A stretch of 64,000 nucleotides of DNA from Malus domestica (GCF_042453785.1 NC_091661.1:32293501-32357500), one strand, 5' to 3'; positions 35,505 to 47,900 are shown, counted from the first letter of the stretch. Translations and numbers: made by a program. Notes: generated by a model not told the origin, from the letters alone.

Positions 35505-35820
35505 ACTACTAGAAGCAACGTTCTTTTTTCCTCCTCTACCGCGCACCAGCTTATGCAGAATCTTATGTTCCTTCCCCTCCTTTGCCTCCAAAAACTTTAC
35601 TTTCCTTGCTATATCTTTCTTTTCAGCTACCATCCTTTGCTACACCATTTCTACATTAATATTGTTGTCTTCCATTATAAGCGTATGTATACTAGTTGTG
35701 AATCCCCCGATAGCTTCAACAACTTCCTCATCCGAGAGTCTATCCATAGCTTGTGACCACTCATTACATAACACAAAAACGGGCGGTGCTCCAATAACTA
35801 TTAACGAAAAAATTGTTTAG
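35505..35820 (-). pseudogene. Coding-like fragment of unknown origin
   Basis: Read on the minus strand, one frame stays open for ~55 codons (IVIGAPPVFVLCNEWSQAMD, LSDEEVVEAIGGFTTSIHTL), meets one TAG, then continues as a charged helix-like stretch (EKKDIARKVKFLEAKEGKEH). The composition looks like protein. I do not recognise the family. It may be another captured gene piece. Confidence 0.4.
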
Positions 35821-35831
35821 GATGATACAAG

Positions 35832-36840
35832 CAGTGTTCTAAAACGCGGGCTAGGCAGCGCCTAGGCGCTGGACGGCGGGTCTCCGCCGCGATTATTATG
35901 AAATCGTTCAACAAATCGGAAGGGTTATTAATCGGTGTCTAGGTGGCTGTTGGGCGGGCAAGACGGCCGCTGGACGGGCAACGCGGGCTAGGCGGCCTCG
36001 ACGGCCTCTTGGTTTTGTAACCAAAAAAAAAAAACTTTTTGTATAGACGACAAGAGAGTGATCTATTGAGGAAGGAGAGAGAGATCTGCAATTTTGTTGT
36101 TGAAAGAAAAAAGAGAGAGCCGTCTGGAACTTCTTGAAACCATCGCCATCGGGGATCACCACTACACTGACCCATACAATTCAGTTCATTTTTGGGTTGG
36201 GTTGGTCGGGATCTGCGGTTTGATGAAAATGAAGACTTGGTTGCTCGATGACAAGACGACACCGCAGGAAGAACTAGGTTGTTTAAACCAAGAGATCTGC
36301 GGTTTGATGGAGAAGCGAAGAGAAGAGATGGAGACTTTGGAATTGACGACATAAAGAAAAAACAGATGAAAGTTGGGTGTCAGAAATGAGAACAAAGAAA
36401 AAGACTTGTTTAATAAGATGAGAGTTGGGTGTCAGAAATGATTCAATGAACAAAGAAAAACACTTGTGGGTGTCAGAAATGATTCAATAAACAAAGAAAA
36501 ATACCTGTTTAATAAAGTAATGGATTGAGAATATATAATTAATTAAACAAAATATCTAGAAGCTATCAAATCTTTTATCATCTTTACTTTACGTTAGGAG
36601 TTTCTAACTAAACATACAAGATCTTTTTGCGTTATGTCTTTTTGGATGTATTTTTGCATTTTATTATTCATTTATTATCCATAGAAGTATATTTTTTAGA
36701 TGTAAATAGACACTTATTTACAAGATATAAAATAAATTTACATAAATCCACCTAGGCGCCCGTCTAGACCCTGCCTAGCCGCCTAGGCGCTAGGCCCCTG
36801 CCCACCGCCCGACTAGCGCCTAGCGTTTTTTAGAACCTTG
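35832..36840. mobile_element. Non-autonomous hAT element, 1009 bp
   Basis: Ends are CAGTGTTCTAAAACGC and, inverted, CAAGGTTCTAAAAAACGC. The 8-bp target duplication GATACAAG is perfect at 35824-35831 and 36841-36848. Subterminal regions are full of GCCTAGGCGC-like motifs in both orientations. No transposase is present. Open frames inside (for example 35939-36352 minus) are unrecognised. Confidence 0.92.
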
Positions 36841-37789
36841 GATACAAGTCCTTGCGCTAGATATAATTTCCAAATACGTAAAAAATTTGACATTTACTTT
36901 ATACAAACTTGAAAAACATCATTAGCACCCAGATTAATGTTAGGTCTTCTCCAATGTGTCGATTTTTGGGTTGTTAATTGCTATATGCTATAATATGGAA
37001 CTTGAACGTCTACAATGCACCCTAATGCATTAAAAGTTGGAAGTGCAAAATTCGGTACAATATTCTGTCATTTTTATTCACTTTCTATTTTCTAATACCC
37101 TAAGCAATTTGATCATATCTTGCTTAGTTCATTTAGACATCTCACATTTGACTTGAAATATAGTATGGTACCCCAAATATAGTATTACCATTAGAGATGC
37201 TGAATGTGCATTTATCCTTGAAATTGTATTAATCATAAAATAGTGAAAATTCCTTTCTTAGATCTTAAGTGCCCCTCTTTTTTTCTGTTTCTCACTCACT
37301 CATGTCTAAATCTTGTCGAGTTGCATATATTTAGTTGTACGAATGAGCATTAAATTGTTAATACCATGTAATGTATAAAGTGTAAAATATTGTACTAATT
37401 CATTATATATAAATGATTATGGTATGTTTAAACTTCTTTCATTAATTACTAAATATTTTCTACACTCACAATGTTTGCCAGCTCACTATATAATCAACTT
37501 AAATCAGTTAAATCCATCATGCAATGCATTTCCTTCTAATTTTTTGTGATAAACTAATAGATAATTGACTAAATAAACATCCTGCAAAGTTTCAATAAAA
37601 ATTTCCAAGTTTTTCTTACAATTTCCGTGGTTTCCATATTATTTTTATCGATATCGATAATATCCCGATATTTCCATCGATATTTCCGTGTTTTTGGATT
37701 ATCGATATTTCCGATATCATCGATATTTAATACTAATAGTCGAAGGTTTGGATGAACCATATAAATTGAATTTGCTTCGAAGGTCTGAG

Positions 37790-38205
37790 AATTGTAGTTG
37801 CCCTCCATTGATGAAGCTTTTGTTGGCACCATAAATTGGTTTTGCTTCACACTGTCTTGATCAAGAGTGTGTGAAGCATTTGAGAATTGTAGTTGCCCTC
37901 CATTGATGAAGCTTTTGTTGGCACCATAAATTGGTTTTGCTTCACACTGTCTTGATCGAGAGTGTGTGAAGCTTTTGAGAATTGTGGTTGAACTCTTTTG
38001 ATGAAGCTTTTGTTGGCAACATAAATTGGTTTTGCTTCACACTGTCTTGATCAAGATTGTGTGAAGCTTTTGAGAATTCTGGTTGCCCTCCATTGATGAA
38101 GCTCTTGTTGGCACCATAAATTGGTTTTGCTTCACACTGTCTTGATCAAGAGTGTGTGAAGCTTTTGAGAATTGTGGTTGAACTCCTTTGATGAAGCTCT
38201 TGTTA
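37790..38205. repeat. ~95-bp tandem repeats, second block
   Basis: About four units of the repeat seen at 32142-32812. The block is fused at 38205 to integrase sequence ('gttag' then 'ccttgtccaagctgg'). Confidence 0.88.
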
Positions 38206-38684
38206 GCCTTGTCCAAGCTGGTTTTCAAAGTTCGCTTGATTATTTTGTTGATGGGTTCAACTTGTCCATTAGACTGGGGATGAGCTGGGGAGGCAAAACA
38301 TAAGTTGATGTTGAACTTAGAGCAGAACATCCTGAACTTATTGTTGTCAAACTATCGCCCGTTGTCAGTGACTATCGCATTGGGAATGCCGAATCTGCAA
38401 AGGATGTTCTTCCATATGAAGTCTTCTATTTTTGCCTTGGTAATGGTTACCAAGGGTTCTACTTCGGCCCACTTTGTGAAGTAGTCAACTGCAATGATTG
38501 CATAGCGGACCTTGCCCTTCCCTGCAGGCATTGGGCCGATCAAATCAAGTCCCCATTGGGCGAAGGGCCAAGGGCTAATCATGGGAGTGAGCGGCTCGGG
38601 AGGGGAGTGAGGAGTAGTTGCGTAGCGTAGCGTTGACATTTTTCTTCCAATCTTGTCTTCCACCGCTGAGGCGAGGCGAGCCAA
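38205..38684 (-). pseudogene. Integrase core, N-terminal copy of the Tat element
   Basis: Contains WGLDLIGPMP, the first catalytic Asp in AVDYFTKWAEVEP, then TDNGR, a stop at the next codon, and PQSNGQVE with the catalytic Glu. The N-terminal HHCC zinc domain expected between RNase H and the core has been deleted. The sequence ends at 38205 in 95-bp repeats, losing the C-terminal domain. Confidence 0.88.
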
Positions 38685-38828
38685 AGCATCTGCATAACTG
38701 TTTGCCGCTCGAGGAATTTAGGTGATCTGGTAGTGGAAGTGCTGGAGCAACAATTGTGTTTGTGCCAGATATGCTGCCATAGAGCTATCCTTAGCATCAA
38801 AGTTGTTAGTGACCTGGTTAACCACCAA

Positions 38829-41386
38829 TTAGGAGTCACTGAAGATATTAATTCGTTTAACCCCAAGGTGTTTAGCCAAACGTAAGCCTGCTAGGAGGGC
38901 TTCATATTCGGCCTCATTGTTCGACACCTTGTATTTGAAACGAATAGCATACTCCATCGCCACTTTGTCAAGGGTCATAAGGATTAGTCCTACTCCACAA
39001 CCCTGTTGGTTGGACGAGCCATCAACATATAGACTCCATGTTGGGGCTGTTGGTTCTATTTTCTGAGCTTCCGAGGGTAATGAAACCACTTCTTTAGGCG
39101 TAGAAACAATGTCAACAGGATATGTGAAGTCGGTGATGAAGTCTGCCACTGCTTGGCCCTTCCCAGCTGGCTTTGGTTGGTAAGAGATGTCAAACTCACC
39201 CAATGCTATTGCCCATTTGATCATTCGCCCGGAAATGTCAGGACTTTGGAGTATCTGTCGAAGATGATGATTGGTAAGCACGATGATAGAGTGTGCTTGG
39301 AAGTAAGGGCGAATTTTTTGAGCAGACATGACCAATGCTAGAGCCAATTTCTCAATGTTGGAGTATCGTGTCTCTGCATCTTGTAAGGCATTGCTAGCGT
39401 AGTAGACAGGTCGTTCGACATTACCATCCTTTCGAATAAGAACGGAACTTACTGTTGAAGCTGATACCGACAGATAGATAATGAGAGTGTCACCAACCTC
39501 AGGTTTGGAGAGCAAATGGGCTTTACTCATGTAGTCTTTGAGGTTCTTGAATGCCTCAGCACATTCATCAGTCCATGTAATGTAGTTCTTACTTCCCTTA
39601 AGTGCTTTGAAGAAAGGAACACATCTGTCTGTGGCTTTAGAGATGAACCTAGTTAAGGCTGCCACCTTGCCAGTAAGGCTCTGAATGTCTTTTGAAGTTA
39701 CCGGTTCCTTCATGTCGATGATTGCTTTGATCTTCTCGGGATTAGCCTTAATGCATCGTTGGCTTATCATGAAGCCTAAGAATTTGCCAGAGCCTATGCC
39801 GAAGGCACATTTGTTGGGGTTCAACCTCATTCGATACCTATTCGAAATGGTGAAAGTTTCAGATAGGTTGGTAATGTGTTGGTCAGCATGTTTGCTCTTG
39901 ACTAGCATATCATCAACGTAAACTTCCATGCTCTTCCCAATCTGTTCGGCGAACATTGAATTAACCAGTCTCTGATAAGTCGCTCCTGCATTCTTTAGGC
40001 CGAAGGGCATGACTTATATCAATATAGTCCCCTGTCAGTAGTGAAGGCTGTGTGTTCTTGGTCTAGAGGGTTCATAAGGATTTGGTTGTATCCTAAGTAA
40101 GCATCCATGAAGCTCAAGAGTTCACACCCTGCCGTAGAGTCTATAAGTCTGTCTATGAGAGGAAAAGGAAAGCTATCATTCGGGCATCCTTTGTTTAGGT
40201 CGGTGTAATCGATACACATTCTCAACAAGACCTTTTGGCGCAGGAGACTTTTCTTGGTCGGATTCTTCTTAACAATGACAACATTTGCTACCCACGTTGG
40301 ATAATTGGCTTCGCGGACGAAGCCTATACCTTTGAGTTTTTCAACTTTTGTCTTAATTGCCTCGTACCGTTCAGCGTCATAAGATCTTCGCTTCTGTCTC
40401 ACTAGCTTAGTCTTGGGGTCAATACTTAAGCGATGACAGATTATATCGGGAGAGATGCCTAGCATGTTCTCGTATGACCAGGCAAAGACCTCAGTGTTCT
40501 CTTGCAAAAAAGAGATTAATGCCAACCGAATGAGTGGTGACAAGGTGGTGCCAATCTTCACCATGCGATCCGGATAATCTTTTGAGATAAAGACATTCTC
40601 CAACTCTTCAGCGGGTTGTGCTTGCTGGGTGAAAGAGTCATCTTGAGGATCGTCGGGTTGACTTTTGCCACCGTGAAGATCCACGTTGGCTTCGCCTGGG
40701 CTGGTATTTATGACTTGGTCATGTGTAGAAAGGGTTTCCTTGGGCACAGGCAAGTGTTGTTCCTTGACCGAAGTGTTGTAACATGATCGTGCACTAAGTT
40801 GATCTCCTCTGATGTAACCATTGCCATAAGGGGTTGGAAATTTCATCAACAACATATGTGTGGATACCATGGCCTTGAGATCATTGATGCATGTGCGTCC
40901 GAAGATGACATTGTATGCCGTTGGGCAATCAACCACCAGGAAATTAATGGTAATGGTAGCTGTGTAAGGGCCTGTACCAATGGTGAAAGGTAAGTGTATG
41001 CTCCCCAAAGGTTGCACGATATCACTGGAGAAGCTTATCAGAGGGGAAATCAAGCGATCGAGCAAGTGTTCAGCTACATTAAGTGCCCTGAAAGCTTCAG
41101 CAAACAACATATTGACCGAAGCCCCCGTGTCTACCAGGATTCATCGTACTTCAAATTTGGCTTTGTGAGCTTCCACGATCAGTAGGTCATTGTGAGGGTA
41201 GATGATACCTTTTTCTTCATCAGGGTAGAAACATATTGGATCCCAGTTAGGCTTTTGATACTTACCTCCCTTGATGTCTTCCACGTGAAACACATAGTGG
41301 CCAGACCTTAAAGCTCGTTCACTATTTTTCATGGCCCTATTGGAAGATTTAGATATGGGTATGCCACCACTTATGGAATATATCAC
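38829..41386 (-). pseudogene. Tat pol: protease, reverse transcriptase, two RNase H domains
   Basis: Protease has VDTGASVNML, preceded by a TGA at CGA-TGA-ATC (near 41141). Reverse transcriptase covers about 40480-39700, with CIDYTDLNKGCPND, FMDAYLGYNQI, a TGA after RGLY at 40019, MPFGLKNAGATYQRL and the catalytic YVDD. RNase H follows (YYASNALQDAETRYS). A second RNase H-like domain (SLYVDGSSNQQGCGVG, NNEAEYEALLAGL) stops at TAA after FSDS. The second RNase H is the hallmark of the Tat lineage. At least three stops make this copy dead without help. Confidence 0.93.
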
Positions 41387-41398
41387 ATTTACCTGGCG

Positions 41399-43201
41399 TT
41401 AGTTACGGTTACCCCTTGGAGGGTGAAAGAGGAATTGATCAATTTTCCCTTCACGTGCCAAAGCTTCAATATGATCACGAATGGTGATACACTTCTCGCC
41501 ATCATGGCCGTTATGCTTGTGGTAACAGCAAAACGTGCCCATGTTCTTCGTGGGCTTGTAATCCGGGCACCTCGGCTTTGGCTTCGGTATCAAATGTGTT
41601 ATGCTGGGGTAAATGGCCACGCATGTGGCGTTCAAAGGTGTGTATGCCTCATACCTCGGGGTAAGGGCTGTCATGACACGTGCTTGACCCACTGTGTTGA
41701 CTGCTTTGGGTCGGGGATTATCATGGCGATACCCTTGGTTATCGCGGTAGTGTCCCTTACTCTTTTTACTAAAATGAGACTGGTGAGGATGGAAATATTT
41801 CCTTTTGCCCTGAGATTGATATGTCTGTTGACTTGACAAAGTATTAAGTAAGGCAGGGGGAGGCGCCACTGCCGTTTGGAAGGTCGAGGTCTTCTCATTT
41901 TGTTGGATCTGGCTTCCACTCCCTACTTGCTGATAAGGGGTGGTTGTGGGGGGTTTCCCTTGATATATCCTTGCCTCGGCGGAGGCATGGTTGTAAGCCT
42001 ATGCCATCACCTCAGAGTAAGTCTTCCAAGTGTTGGCATTGACCATGTACTTGAAGAAACAATCACGTAGGCATGCCGTGAAGGCCTTAAGGGCGGTCTT
42101 GTCATCTGCCTCAACGCAGCAAGAATACTCATGGCTGAAACGACCAACATACTCTCGTAGCGACTCGTCTAGCTTCTGGTGAATAGTGTACAAGTCATCT
42201 GCAGAATGCAAGCGATCGGTCTGGAAGATGTGTTGAGAGACAAACAGTTTCCTCAGTTCCTCAAATGAGTCTACTGTCTCAAATGGAAGACAGCAATACC
42301 AGTTTAGAGCTCTACCAGAGAGGGTGGAGGGGAAGAGAAGACATCGCTCTTCGTCGGTGTGCATTCGATATGCCATGGTGGACTCAAAGAGGTTAAGGTG
42401 TTCAATTGGGTCCTCCCTTCCAGTATAAAGTTGTAAACCAAGCTTTTGTTTTGTTTTCGCTTGAAGGGGGGTGTCAAGGATCCTCCTTATGAGAGGGCCA
42501 GGCCTGGGTTGGTTCCAGTCAGGTATCTCGGCCTGACGTTCGACCTTCAACTTATTTACTTTCTCAAGGAGTTGTAGGACAAGGGGGTCTTGAGTGGAGT
42601 CATGTACCACTGGGATTTTCTTTCGTAAGTCTCCATCGCCTCTTTGAAGTAGGAAAGTTTGAGCAAGGGCGTGTGATTTTTCCTTGGACTCGCCGTACTG
42701 ACTTCTAGGGCGAGTCTGTCGGAATACCTCAGAGTCCTATGTACCTTTATGTTCCTCTAGGACATGTTGTTCTTTCCCTATATTGACAGCTGGTTTGGGT
42801 CGTGGGAGGGGACCGGGTCTTTCAGAAACCCTTGGGTCATTGATCTTCGAGCATATGTGGATGGGATTCTCTCGACGTTGCTTTAGGAAGTCTCGGCAAT
42901 CACGATAAACGACTTTCGATCCTTCCAACCATTTTGCAATGAGGTGTCTTCCTCCACTTCTCCTGCTTTGGGTCAAAGCAGCTGGGTTGAGAGAAGTCTC
43001 ATGTTGATCAATGTTTTGATGATTAGCTTGTTCCTCATCAGGGATACCCATGTCGAAGAAATGTGACCCTCCGTGTTGGGGGGCATCCAGATGATGGTTG
43101 ATGTCCACATGGGTAACAAGCTCGCGTGTTTGAGTACGCATAGTTTCGTGGAGCGTCTCAAAGAGCTTCTCATACTGCTCCTGGAGGACCTCATTCTTCA
43201 T
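41399..43201 (-). pseudogene. Tat gag with zinc knuckle
   Basis: The frames 43201-42737, 42610-41999 and 41869-41399 together form a gag protein. The central retrotransposon gag domain includes LFESTMAYRMHTDEERCLLF and LSGRALNWYCCLP. The C-terminal part has a zinc-knuckle-like CCYHKHNGHDGEKC. Stops separate the pieces (near 42737, 41999 and 41399). Confidence 0.9.
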
Positions 43202-43424
43202 TGCTATTTTGTTGTTTTGAGCTTCTAGCTCATCGACTTTAGCTTGAAGAGCATCCCTTTTTCCTTCATTCTTTTATTGCTTCGCACTAGGTGCAAGAGG
43301 GGTGTCATTATGTGTGTTGTGGCTTCCTTCGCTCCCCATGTTGGAGAGGGATGCCTTGTCAAAAAGAGTGACGAATGGTGGAAACCAGCTTGACAAAGTT
43401 GAAAAGAGTGGGAATAAGTGTCGT

Positions 43425-43440
43425 TCCCCAGACGGCGCCA
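43425..43440 (-). other. Primer binding site of the Tat element
   Basis: TGGCGCCGTCTGGGGA on the minus strand begins two bases after the end of the 5' LTR. This site type is usual for Tat/Ogre elements rather than the Met-tRNA site of most plant LTR elements. Confidence 0.8.
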
Positions 43441-43442
43441 AA

Positions 43443-43956
43443 TGTTGATGCATAAAATCAGTGGGGACTTTGGTACAACAGAAAATGTTAAGTTTGTGAC
43501 ATTCGCTAGATTGCTTCGGTCACTAGTGTGGATAAGTATGTAAATGGATAGGGACAAGGAAGCAAACACAAGATGTACGTGGTTCACCCAGATTGGCTAC
43601 GTCCACGGATTAGAGGAGTTCTCATTAATTGTGAAGGTTTACACAAGTACATAGGTTCAAGCTCTCCTTTAGTGAGTACTAGTGAATGATTTAGTACCAA
43701 TGACATTAGGAAATATTGTGAGAGAATGATCTCTATTTATAGAAGAGAGTTTCTAGTTTCATTTTGACATTGACACGTGTCGTGTTGTGATTGGCTTCTG
43801 ATGTTGACACGTGTTGCGCTATGATTGGCTTCTGATGTCGACACGTGTCACGCTGTGATTGGCCTCCTGATTGGAAGGAAACTCTTCTGGGTCCTTGACG
43901 GTATAACGTTGACCAGTGCTCAGTAGTTTCGGGATTGGTCAAGTATGGTACAAACA
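43443..43956 (-). repeat. 5' LTR of the Tat element
   Basis: 514 bp, TG...CA. It carries TATAAATA on the minus strand at 43741-43734 and the triple CCAAT/ACGTG array at 43771-43863. It is the probable promoter of the element. Confidence 0.94.
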
Positions 43957-43961
43957 CTAAT

Positions 43962-44517
43962 TTTATTTATTTTTATTTGGGAAATGTTTGAATTGAAAAT
44001 TAATTAGGAGTTTAATAAGGGTGTGAGTATTAAAACTCTAAATCAATTACTATTTTTTTTTTATAAAAATTATGTAACTTACATGTAATTCATTAATATA
44101 TTAATGATAGGGACTTTGATCAAAATCTAAAAACTGATAAGGTCTTAGTTAATGGACATTAGAAACTAGGGACCGTAAACTAATTTTTCCTAAATAAAAA
44201 TAGGCAACTGGCATTCCCTATAGTGAATATGGGTTTTTGGCTAAGTTAGATTAATGGTTTCGTGGTAATAAGTTAATCGGAAGATAATTTTCGTGATGAA
44301 AATACTCGGATTTAAACTCTCGTTAAGTCCGTTAGGTTTAAGCTTAAAATTAACATATCTGTTAACATCCCCACTCAACTTTTTTCCAGGTAACACAAGT
44401 GGTCCATGAACCCCAAAACCCCTGTCAAATTGGGAGGAGGATTCTCTCATCTCATAAACTCTCTCCTCTTCCCACCCATCCTACTTAAACAGTTACGGTT
44501 AAGCCACGTCAATATTT
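43962..44517. other. Flank of Tat insertion
   Basis: No gene is seen. The stretch around 44113-44195 resembles, in inverted orientation, 25205-25290 on the other side of the Tat element ('gggactttgatcaaaatct'-like text). The Tat element may therefore have inserted inside an older inverted-repeat element. Confidence 0.4.
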
Positions 44518-44958
44518 TGTTAAGAATCAATGTCAGCCCAAAAGACCAACACAAGTTATCATACAAAGCCCAAATGATAAAGCCCAAGTCCTATCTCAAG
44601 CAATTTGTTGAAGCTCGTAGAAACTTCTCAACATGTGTGGAATAGATGATATTTTGTGGCAAGTTTGCTGCAAAGCACTTTGTGTGGTAGAGAATTACTT
44701 AGTTTAAATAAATGTGTGATGTGTATCTCATATAGCTTGCTATAAATACCCAAGTATTCTAGCCTTGTAAATCATCGAGAAGTGAAGAAGAAAATAAGAC
44801 TACAAGTCTTATAGTGTGTTGAGTGTTTGTGAGAGTTGAGAGCTATCTTTGTAATATTTTCAATTTAATAAAATCTTTTGTTGTGTCTCAAATTTTCGAG
44901 TGAATTTCTTCTTTGACATATAAAATTTAGAGTTATTTATTCTAAATTTTTCTCAACA
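44518..44958 (+). mobile_element. Probable small solo LTR
   Basis: The ends are TGTTAAGAA and TTCTCAACA, an inverted repeat with TG/CA termini. Inside, in plus orientation, are a TATA box (TATAAATACC near 44740) and AATAAA followed by a T-rich stretch near 44870, the usual LTR layout. The flanking five bases are TATTT and CATTT (4 of 5). No internal region is attached. A Copia-type source is plausible from size. Confidence 0.6.
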
Positions 44959-47900
44959 CATTTTATATTGATTTTTATATAGAGATAATAAGACAAAAAA
45001 AAACATATAAGAGAAAGGAAGGGAAGGAAATGAGGATAAGAGGAAAGAGAATTCTATTCCGTCAAATTGTTGTCGAATGCTGACTGGCTGACAGCCACTT
45101 CGGCTCCGACGACTAGAGGCGTGAAGCCACTGAACATTAGAGTTGAATACTTTTAATTTTTTTCAATTTTCTGAACAAGAGATCGTTTAATGGATGAGAG
45201 ATCTTCTCTCTCCGATTTTTCCACTCGGGCGTGTGAAATCAGCTTCTGGGTCCAATCAGATTCGGTTGCTGAAGCAGAAATGCTTCAACTCCCTCAGATA
45301 ACAGGGCTCTTTGACTCGATTCTTCAGATTCAGATCTTTGTTTTCAGTTGCAGAAAAATGGTGTTTGAAAACTGGTTTTGATTTCGAATCACTCCTCACC
45401 AACATTCAAACCAATCTCACTACCACCCAACTTCCGTCGACCAATCCCGATTCTCCGTTTTCAATCAGATTGCGAAATTGTTTTAAAAAAATTCAGCTAT
45501 GATCTTGAGTTTGTCATCTCTTCTATAAACTCCAGGTGTTGGGTTTTACGTTTAAATCCAAATTCCTACAAAATTAACAAACAATTCAATTAAAGTTCCA
45601 CGTAAGAAACCATAACTAAGATTTTAAATGTTACTTCAATCATCTAATGCTGCAAAAAAAAAAATTAAATAAATAAAATAGTCGTTCAAATGGACAAAAG
45701 AGCTTTGAATGGTATCGATGGATCAAAGAATTCATAGCTTTGGATGAATGAGATTTTTTTCCCTTTTGGTTATGAAGTCTGAATGGGTTAACGGAGTCGA
45801 TGAAAATGTTAAGTCTGAGCTTAAATCAAACTTCACCATGAAAATTTCATAACGAGAATTATCTTCTGATTACTTTATCACTACAAGAACCATTAATCCA
45901 ATATGGCCTAATCTTTTTTTTCTTTTATATTGAAATATTAATGTTTATTAAAACCACCATAAAGCTTGGCAGCAAAAGAAAGAAAGCACCATTTATGTAT
46001 ACATGTACGTTTGTTTGACTTGGGAATTTGGATCTATGATGTATGTAATGTCGTTTCCGCCATACGTTGGTCAGCAAAAGCTAGCTAGCGTACGTTGGAT
46101 TCTGTCTATGGGAGTGGACCCAATGGAAAGTGGGACGTCGCCAAAATGCAGAAATCGTTGAAAATAGCCAAAATGCAGAAACCATTGAGAGATATATTTT
46201 TTATTTTTTATTGAAAGAGATGTTTACATTGCAATAGATGTACAACAATTGTGTGATAATTTAATTTTTACATTTAAATGTTTTTAGTGATAATGAACTT
46301 ATTATGTGACGTTTTTAAGGCATAAAATATCGCCGACAACAATTACAAGTTGTTTGTATTGATAAATTATTAACAACATTAATATTGTCTATTATCTAAA
46401 AGAATTTGATTACTTACATTTTTTTTGGAACCTATTATGCTTTTAAATTTCACCCATCCCCTCGAAAATTCTGGCTTTGCCAATGGCACGACCGTATTCA
46501 GAAGAAGAACAAAGTTAGCTCAGTAGTTGCTCGATCTGCATGCCACGTGGGCTTTGTAATTTTCAGAATCAACAGTAGCTAAAATCGTTTTTTGAATGCT
46601 GTTAACTTGTTAATTTAATAAAAATTTAGAGTTTCTATTAGAAGCATTCTTACACTTATTTTCAACTGGGCGCAACTGGCCACATTAGGCATGTTGTAGC
46701 TTTGCCAGTGGTTGTAGGGGGGTGGGGGTCGGGGAACTAAAAGAGAAGGCAATATTAGCATGACCAATCAAGGGTGGCTTAGGAAAATGATGCAAAAATG
46801 TTATGGAGACATGCTTGTTTGTTCTTTTCTCTTCATTGGAATTGTGGAAGAAATAAGGAGATGCTTGCCTTTTGTGTTCTCTTCATTGGAATTGGATTCC
46901 TAGATCTGCAAACAAGCAGGCTCATGCGGCTACATCGTTGGTGATACAGAGGGGTGTGCTCTTCGAGATGGGACTATGTGCCCCCATTCCTTTCTTGTCG
47001 GTGTTTTGTCTAGGGATGGAATCCCTTGTCCCCTGTTGGCTGTAGGGGCTATTTCCTGGGGTGAAAATAGCCCCAGTTTTTACTTATAGAAACATTTATG
47101 TTCCTACTCTATGTAAGAGCTGTGCTTATCTTCTTCTTGTCCGAGGAGTCTTTTTATATTTTCTTCTCCATGCTGCTTTGTTTATGGTATTCCTCATACT
47201 GCTTTGTTAAAGGAATTCTTCATGCTGCTCTATATAAGAGATGTGTTTATCTTCACTTTTAAAATATGAGACGATACGTTATTTGTTATTATACAAGTAA
47301 AAAAAATTGTTTTTTAAAGTGTCCTATGGTACATATGCATATTTATCGAACACATTAAAAAAAATCTCTGACCTTCTCCAACTTGTATGTGGTTGCATAA
47401 TTGCATTGCATGGTCCGTTGGATCCTGCGTACAGCTTAAACGTTATATTACTAGGAACATACGTAAATGTTATGCATGCATGATGTCAGTCAGTCAAAGT
47501 CAGAGAAACAATTAAAAGTGTAAAAGTCTATCCAATTCAATTCGATCGGTCGAAAGTCGCCGATCCAGATGACTGAATAATTTGGTTTCCAAGTGTCCAT
47601 TAGTCGTTGTTTTAATAAAGAATTAACAGTTGTTCAATTACGTACTTATCATAGTTACTGCATATTAATTAGTCGTGGTTGTTTGAATTTTGACAAGGAA
47701 GAGAAGAAGAAATATTTTAACAATTTGGTAAAGGGAGCTCTTAGCTATCCGTCAAACCTTCTGTTTGTATTTTCACATTGGAGAGAGACATTGTTCTCCC
47801 TCTCTCAAGGGTTTTACACGGTAGTTTTTCCTTTGGAGGAAAAATCTATTTAACTTCTCTCACACGCCACAATTCCTAGTTCTAGTTGCATTAACAATTA

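Larger units (their letters stand above)
35162..37733. mobile_element. Composite insertion within Tat element, 2572 bp
   Basis: The insertion is flanked by an 8-bp direct repeat TAATAGTC (35154-35161 and 37734-37741). The uninterrupted equivalent is seen at about 32061-32080. Both ends are rich in TATCGATA-like text, possibly degraded inverted repeats. Contents in order: TATCGATA-rich end, U2 snRNA fragment with promoter, an unrecognised coding-like stretch, a nested hAT element (35832-36840) and AT-rich DNA. No transposase is seen. The superfamily is unclear (hAT or Mutator by duplication length). Confidence 0.75.
26879..43956 (-). mobile_element. Full-length Tat-type Ty3/gypsy LTR retrotransposon
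   Basis: Two ~515-bp LTRs (26879-27393 and 43443-43956) enclose a 16-kb interior. The 5-bp target duplication CTAAT occurs at 26874-26878 and 43957-43961. On the minus strand the order is LTR, PBS, gag, protease, reverse transcriptase, RNase H, a second RNase H-like domain, integrase, a repeat-rich tail and LTR. An antisense ORF lies between pol and the 3' LTR. A second RNase H plus an extra ORF is characteristic of the Tat/Ogre group. Stops in gag, protease, RT and RNase H make it non-autonomous. By eye the LTRs differ at roughly 27 of 514 positions (~5%). Nested DNA (35162-37733) inflates its length. Confidence 0.95.

Noticed and set aside
35939-36352. 137-aa minus-strand frame
   Set aside because: It lies inside a non-autonomous hAT element, is Ser/Arg-rich, and has no recognised domain or transposase motif.
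43225-43587. 120-aa minus-strand frame across the LTR/PBS
   Set aside because: It crosses LTR, primer binding site and leader; a similar LTR-derived start also fuses to LINE sequence at 53811, showing that it is incidental.
44406-44645. 79-aa frame
   Set aside because: It straddles the border of a probable solo LTR and lacks protein-like features.
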